Assembly (NCBI GenBank): GCA_903813345.2
Contig: CAIIXF020000002.1
Span: forward strand, 14,466,150-14,530,149
Direction of reading: 5' to 3'
DNA from: Owenia fusiformis
Lineage: Eukaryota; Annelida; Polychaeta; Sabellida; Oweniidae
Length of the DNA: 64,000 nucleotides
A program made the translations under genes and the position numbers. Under the pieces are notes generated by a model. It ran no database searches, was not told the DNA's origin, and saw only the letters and a program-made list of their open reading frames with translations. How positions within the stretch are numbered: position 1 is the stretch's first letter; each line of letters starts with the position of its first letter. Positions 59,171-64,000 of this stretch are shown piece after piece.

Positions 59171-60645
59171 CATATCAACACCTAATGCAAGAGGCTTCAT
59201 AGTGGCATTGAAACACCTAATGCAAGAGGCTTCATAGTGGTAAGAAGTACCCAATGCAAGAGGCTTCATATTGGCATAGAAACACCCAATGCAAGAGGCT
59301 TCATATTGGCATATAAACGCCCAATGCAAGAGGCTTCATAGTGGCATAGAAACACCCAATGCAAGAGGCTTCATAGTGGCATAGAAACACCCAATGCAAG
59401 AGGCTTCATAGTGACATATTAAAACCCAATGTAAGAGGTTTCATAGTGGCATAAAAAACAATGCAAGAGGCTTCAAAGTGACATATAAACACCTAATGCA
59501 AGAGGTTTTGTAGTGGCATATGAACACTGAATGCAAGAGGCTTCATAGTGGCATTGAAACACTCAATGCAAGAGGCTTCATAGTGGCATATAAACACCCA
59601 ATGCAAGAGGCTTCATAGTGACATATTAACACCCAATGCAAGAGGCTTCATAGTAGCATATAAACACCCAATAAAAGTGGCTTGGTAGTGGCATATAAAC
59701 AAGCAATGCAAGAGGCTTCATAGTGGCATAGAAACACCCATGCAAGAAGTTTCATAGTGGCATATAAACACCCAATGCAAGAGGCTTCATAGTGACATAT
59801 AAACACCCAGTGCAAGAGGCTTCATAGTGACATATAAATAACCAATACAAGAGGCTTCATAGTGGCATATAAACACCCAACGCAAGAGGCTTCATAGTTG
59901 CATATGAACACCCAATGCAAGAGGCTTCATAGTGACATATAAACACCCAATGCAAGTGGCTTGGTAGTGGTATTTAAACACCCAATGCAAGAGGCTTCAT
60001 AGTGGCATTGAAACACTCAATGCAAGGGGCTTCATAGTGGCATTGAAACATTCGATGCAAGGGGCTTCATAGTGGCATAGAAACTCCAATGCAAGTGGCT
60101 AGGTAGTGGCATAGAAACACCCAATGCAAGAGGCTTCATAGTGGCATAGAAACACCCAATGCAAGAGGCTTCATAGTGGCATATAAACACCCAATGCAAG
60201 AGGCTTCATAGTGGCATTGAAACACTCAATGCAAGGGGCTTCATAGTGGCATATAAACACCCAATGCAAGAGGCTTCATAGTGACATATTAAAACCCAAT
60301 GTAAGAGGCTTCATAGTGGCATAAAAAACAATGCAAGAGGCTTCAAAGTGACATATAAACACCTAATGCAAGAGGCTTTGTAGTGGCATATGAACACTGA
60401 ATGCAAGAGGCTTCATAGTGGCATTGAAACACTCAATGCAAGAGGCTTCATAGTGGCATATAAACACCCAATGCAAGAGGCTTCATAGTGACATATTAAA
60501 GCCCAATGCAAGAGGCTTCATAGTGGCATAAAAACAATGCAAGAGGCTTCAAAGTGACATATAAACACCTAATGCAAGAGGCTTTGTAGTGGCATATGAA
60601 CACTGAATGCAAGAGGCTTCATAATGGCATTTAAACATAGTTGTC
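59171..60645. repeat. 35-bp minisatellite, about 42 copies, with higher-order structure
   Basis: The core is CAATGCAAGAGGCTTCATAG followed by a TGGCATATAAACACC-type spacer. Variants (TGACATATT, TTGGTAGTGG, CTAATGC) recur in the same order. A block starting with the AAACCCAATGTAAGAGG variant is at about 59422 and again about 870 bp later. The short AAAACAATGCAAGAGG variant occurs near 59456, 60326 and 60532. It lies after plus 5 and may be transcribed in its 3' UTR or the following intron. Confidence 0.92.
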
Positions 60646-60856
60646 ATGCTGTAAATATTTTATATTTTTGTAGTTAGTTTAATCTAGATTAGGTTATGTT
60701 TTGTAAATTGCACATTGTCCTGACTAATATTTCATTGTGATGACATCAAAGAGTCAATAAAAGAGGATTTGAACAAGAAACTAGTTGCAAGGAAATTAAA
60801 TCTTGGGTTTTTATTTAAATTTTATTATATGCGCTTTTAATGTTTTTTAATGCATA

Positions 60857-61135
60857 TTCAAATATGACCGTGCTCTAATTGAATTTCTCAACCAATCAGA
60901 ATGTAGTACTGCCAATAAAGAATGTTCTCTATTTCTCAATACATGCATGACCATGATCTATTCAATCATCCAGGGATCTATATATTGTGACATCACACCT
61001 ATGAATGACAATAATAACAGCAAGTTTGGTTATTTTATGGACATCAATCCCTCATTCTCTGAGCAATGTTTTCATTTTAATGTTTGAATCGGAATAAATA
61101 ATTATAAGCCCTTCAATTTGGTGAAATTTTTCGGA
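60857..61135. repeat. Dispersed repeat matching 42437-42725
   Basis: Shares GACCGTGCTCTAATTGAATT, TCTCAACCAATCAGAATG and TGTTTGAATCGGAATAAATA. This copy lacks the terminal hairpin present at 42697-42846. Confidence 0.75.
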
Positions 61136-62555
61136 GGATGTTTCATCAAACCTTTTGTATAGATTATTTATTTAGTATTTTTTCAATCCTTGCATATATA
61201 TTGATATGCATTGTCTTTGAGGCCAATATTCTTCAAAATCGTTGTTCTTCGTATTCTCAAGATATATTAAGGTTTAATATGTGTGTTTGAGTTGGTCAAT
61301 TTTCCCAATTACAATATTCAAAACTATACAGATATTTAATTCCAATAATATTTATTAGAATAGAATTAAACATTGTCCTATTATTCACTGTTTTATTCCT
61401 CACCACATTAATGGAATAACAAACTATTGATGTCTAATTAATCATAACAATGTACTCCCGGGCATGATGACTATTAAAATTACACTGGACTATGTCGTGA
61501 CTGGTAAATATATAGAGGATATCCTATGATTTATGAATCACATGATATTTGCACGACCGAGCGTATCACGAGTAAATCATAGGATGTTCTTTTTATTCCA
61601 TAGTTAAAGTCATCATCAGAATCGTCAGAAATTAGGTGATTTAAATCGAATTTTCCAAATATTGACACTTAGCCTCGTTTTGAGTCTGTAGTAGCAAAAA
61701 ATCCATAATTTATAGCATACGGCGCCGTATGTCATGGCTAAAACACCATATGCTATGTTTAAGTGAAAACTTGATAAAAATATCATATTTTACCACTGAT
61801 TACAAAAATAATATTTTTATTTTGACATGTTATTCTATGAATATAATGCTAACTATGGAATAACATTTGATATTCAACATAAATCAAGTGACTTCCGTTG
61901 AATATTGCTTGTTATTTTTAGTTGTGTGTAAGACATGAACCAATCAGAGAGTGAGGAATATGACAGTGAAATAAAAGAGGATATCCGACCCATTCTCTGA
62001 ATATGAAGCAGTTTATGTTAGTAGAAGTTCTATTAATGAAACATGATTACTAATGTACTGTAGCTATATACTACAGTGATTTATTGTTAAAGGTCAACTA
62101 TTCTAAGACTACACATGTTTTTTTATATACTGTACATGTACATGTTTTCATATACATGTGTATACACTATAATGAATTATTAACATCACATAAACTTTTT
62201 CACGATCATGTTCTGCATGTAATGACATTTAATTTATATTGCCTTACAGTTAATATGTTCTTTTAGACAAAGAAACCTAACTTTATAGACATTCATTTAA
62301 AAAGCTGACAAAGAACATCTTGAAAATAAATAGGCTAATGTAGTCTAGAGATAGTTAAAATTTATTAGTTAACGCTGCAGCATGTGCCCTGTGTGTGTCT
62401 AGTGGATTGTTTTATATTGTAATTTGTAAAATACATGAAATAAATTGAACTAAATGTGAATGTAAAAAAAAGTTAATCGAGTGTCATTCCATAAAGGACA
62501 TGTACCAAAAATGTAAAATATCATCCCTTATTGCATTGCATTGTTGATGTACTAC
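61136..62555. other. Stretch with a weak inverted pair
   Basis: AATCATAGGAT and ATCCTATGATTT occur around 61520-61585, and ATAGAGGATATCCTATGA also appears, reversed, near 31190. No gene recognised. Confidence 0.35.
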
Positions 62556-62760
62556 AGTGCGTACCAAAAAAATGCAACAATCAAAATATGTGATGATTAC
62601 ATCAATTTAGTTGAATTAACCATGAAGCCACGTGTCTCCCCTTTTCAATGGTATATCATTTGTTCATATCTGATGATGGATTATTGAATAATCATTGTTT
62701 TTTCATGCATGGGTGAAAAGGCCTTTGTGCCAAGTTTTGAAATATCCTCAGTAACTGAAC
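62556..62760. mobile_element. Left-half fragment of the 31.2-kb mariner-like family
   Basis: CAGTGCGTACCAAAAAAATG and following blocks (GTGATGATTACATCAATTTA, GAAGCCACGTGTCTCC, AATGGTATATCATT) match the ends of the element at 31212-32203. No right end was found. Confidence 0.65.
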
Positions 62761-63223
62761 AACAAGTCAAGTCAAGTAACAAGTAACAAGTCAACTGATC
62801 CTATTGTGCAATCAGGTATTAAATCATCATGTAATTGGGACTGGGGATTAAATTCTGGTCATATAACACAAGTTTCATATTTATATCTACTAAGAAAAAA
62901 GATTTAATTTTAAGTGTTCATCAATATCCTTGATGGTTCAGTTTGACAAAAAGGAAGTGGCATAAACAGTGAAGTCATTTCAATAAGTCACAATCATTGC
63001 CTGTCATCTTATGAAAGATTGCTGTAAAAGGGACTAAATTTTGAGATATTTTAGCATCTAACTGATTTCCTCCAAGAATTTTGTGTGTTACAGAATGTTA
63101 AGCAACTAAGTAAAAATAGTTTTAATTGCTATTTTATTATTAGGAATTACTGTTCATGATATCAACATACAGCTTCAGAAAAAAACTATTCTTTGCATAT
63201 AATGTTAGACATTATATTTGCAG

Positions 63224-63738
63224 TGCTGTTCAGTGAGTCCATACATGGCTCCAGTCATTCAGTGCAACTGGACCAAGGACATGCTACAATTAGAGATTCT
63301 ACCAAGCAACCTGCTGATGAATATGGAACAATTTATGTCAACTTCAACGTACCATATGGAGACAATTCTGGGGTAGATGCTAGATCATTAAATGAGTTAC
63401 CCCAGCCAGAAGAAATGGAAGGTGATGTGCTATGTGAGTTGTGCCACTTGACTTTGCCCACAAAGAAATGTTTAGAATATCATACAGCTTTGGTGCATAA
63501 TAAATTCTGTGATGTATGCAGGGAAAGGATTGATGATGACCCAGACCCTGGTAACCATGGCAGGAAGCACATTGGGTGCAAACCTATACACTGTGACCAC
63601 TGTTTCAAGGGCTTCCAGACTGAAAGTGGCCTCAAATTGCATCTAAGTAAACCACTGATGTGCAAGATCTGTTTTAAAACATTCAAGAGCAATTATAAAA
63701 GCCAACATATGAAGAGTCACACGTTGGGAGAGAAGTGA
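63224..63738 (+). CDS. Alternative terminal exon with four-finger zinc cassette, plus 6
   Basis: Two in-phase acceptors are possible: ATATTTGCAG then TGCTGT (used here) and CAGTCATTCAG then TGCAAC at 63263. The exon adds about 170 residues, the longest leader (about 73 residues), ending LPQPEEMEGDVL. Finger 1 is CELC, x12, H, x4, H. Its usual FPx[N/S/T]RC is changed to LPTKKC, losing the core Phe. Finger 2 is CDVC, x12, H, x3, H. The linker IGCKPIH precedes finger 3 (CDHC, x12, H, then P). Finger 4 is CKIC, x11, H, x3, H. It is the most diverged member of the set and the last in the window. Confidence 0.88.
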
Positions 63739-64000
63739 ACAACCACTGTTGGGAGAGCAACCACAGCAATACAATATACGCTTTGCGTCAAATTGTATTT
63801 GATTATATGTAACATGTTAAAATTGGAAAAAATGAAATTTTAAATGTTAAGGATTGCCTGTGACTTTACTTAGATTATTGCTCCATTTCAAATGATGTCT
63901 TAAATATACAATTTGTAAATCACAATTTTATTTGTCCTTAAAATTCCGATGCAATATTTAAGCTAGAATATGTATATTAAATACATATCCATTTTGACCA
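63739..64000 (+). other. Flank after plus 6
   Basis: Probable 3' UTR. No clear polyadenylation signal or further exon before the window ends. Confidence 0.4.

Noticed and set aside
38233-63738. Zinc cassettes read as separate single-exon genes with their own ATG
   Set aside because: Some have no early ATG, all have an acceptor of the same phase, and none shows a promoter. The terminal-exon model explains every case.

Overview
The window looks like nuclear DNA from an invertebrate animal: AT-rich, intron-bearing, and packed with Tc1/mariner relatives, hairpin MITEs, truncated LINEs and microsatellite-bearing repeats. The style suggests a marine lophotrochozoan or invertebrate deuterostome, but the species cannot be fixed from the sequence.

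The host genes form one striking system. Two divergent paralogous loci face away from each other. The minus-strand locus runs from about 15.27 kb leftwards and the plus-strand locus from about 25.58 kb rightwards. Each has the same two shared 5' exons. Exon 1 carries the probable start codon, a small unrecognised alpha/beta-like N-terminal domain and a Ser/Pro/Gln-rich tail. Exon 2 is exactly 168 bp in both loci and carries a KKRK basic patch. A row of alternative terminal exons follows: two on the minus strand (3.5 and 6.3 kb) and six on the plus strand (38.2, 40.5, 50.6, 52.4, 58.4 and 63.2 kb). All eight have a phase-1 acceptor, a variable leader, one four-finger zinc cassette and their own stop. 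This is the logic of Drosophila lola and mod(mdg4): one shared N-terminus joined to many interchangeable zinc-finger C-termini. The shared N-terminal domain here is not a recognisable BTB domain. Both arrays probably continue past the window edges.

The finger cassette is unusual. Finger 1 and finger 2 are only three residues apart (H-N-[KR]-[FY]-C). The third finger always lacks its last histidine, with D, N or P in that place, and its next cysteine is also the first cysteine of finger 4.

Mobile DNA by region. 0-2.4 kb: TIR transposon with a nested mariner. 8.3-9.8 kb: broken LINE. 10.6-13.05 kb: a mariner, then a TIR element holding a 162-bp tandem array. 15.3-25.6 kb, between the two loci: nested TIR elements, several hairpins and an E-box cluster. 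27-37.7 kb: mariner-like elements, MITEs and a young LINE. 41.6-49.2 kb: a 7.6-kb foldback-type element inside the plus array. 51.6-57.3 kb: small TIR elements, hairpins, a Crypton-like N-terminal piece and a mariner with arms of about 480 bp. 59.2-60.6 kb: a 35-bp minisatellite with higher-order structure. No rRNA gene or CRISPR array was seen, and the only tRNA-like stretch is degenerate. No retroviral or other capsid-bearing element was recognised.
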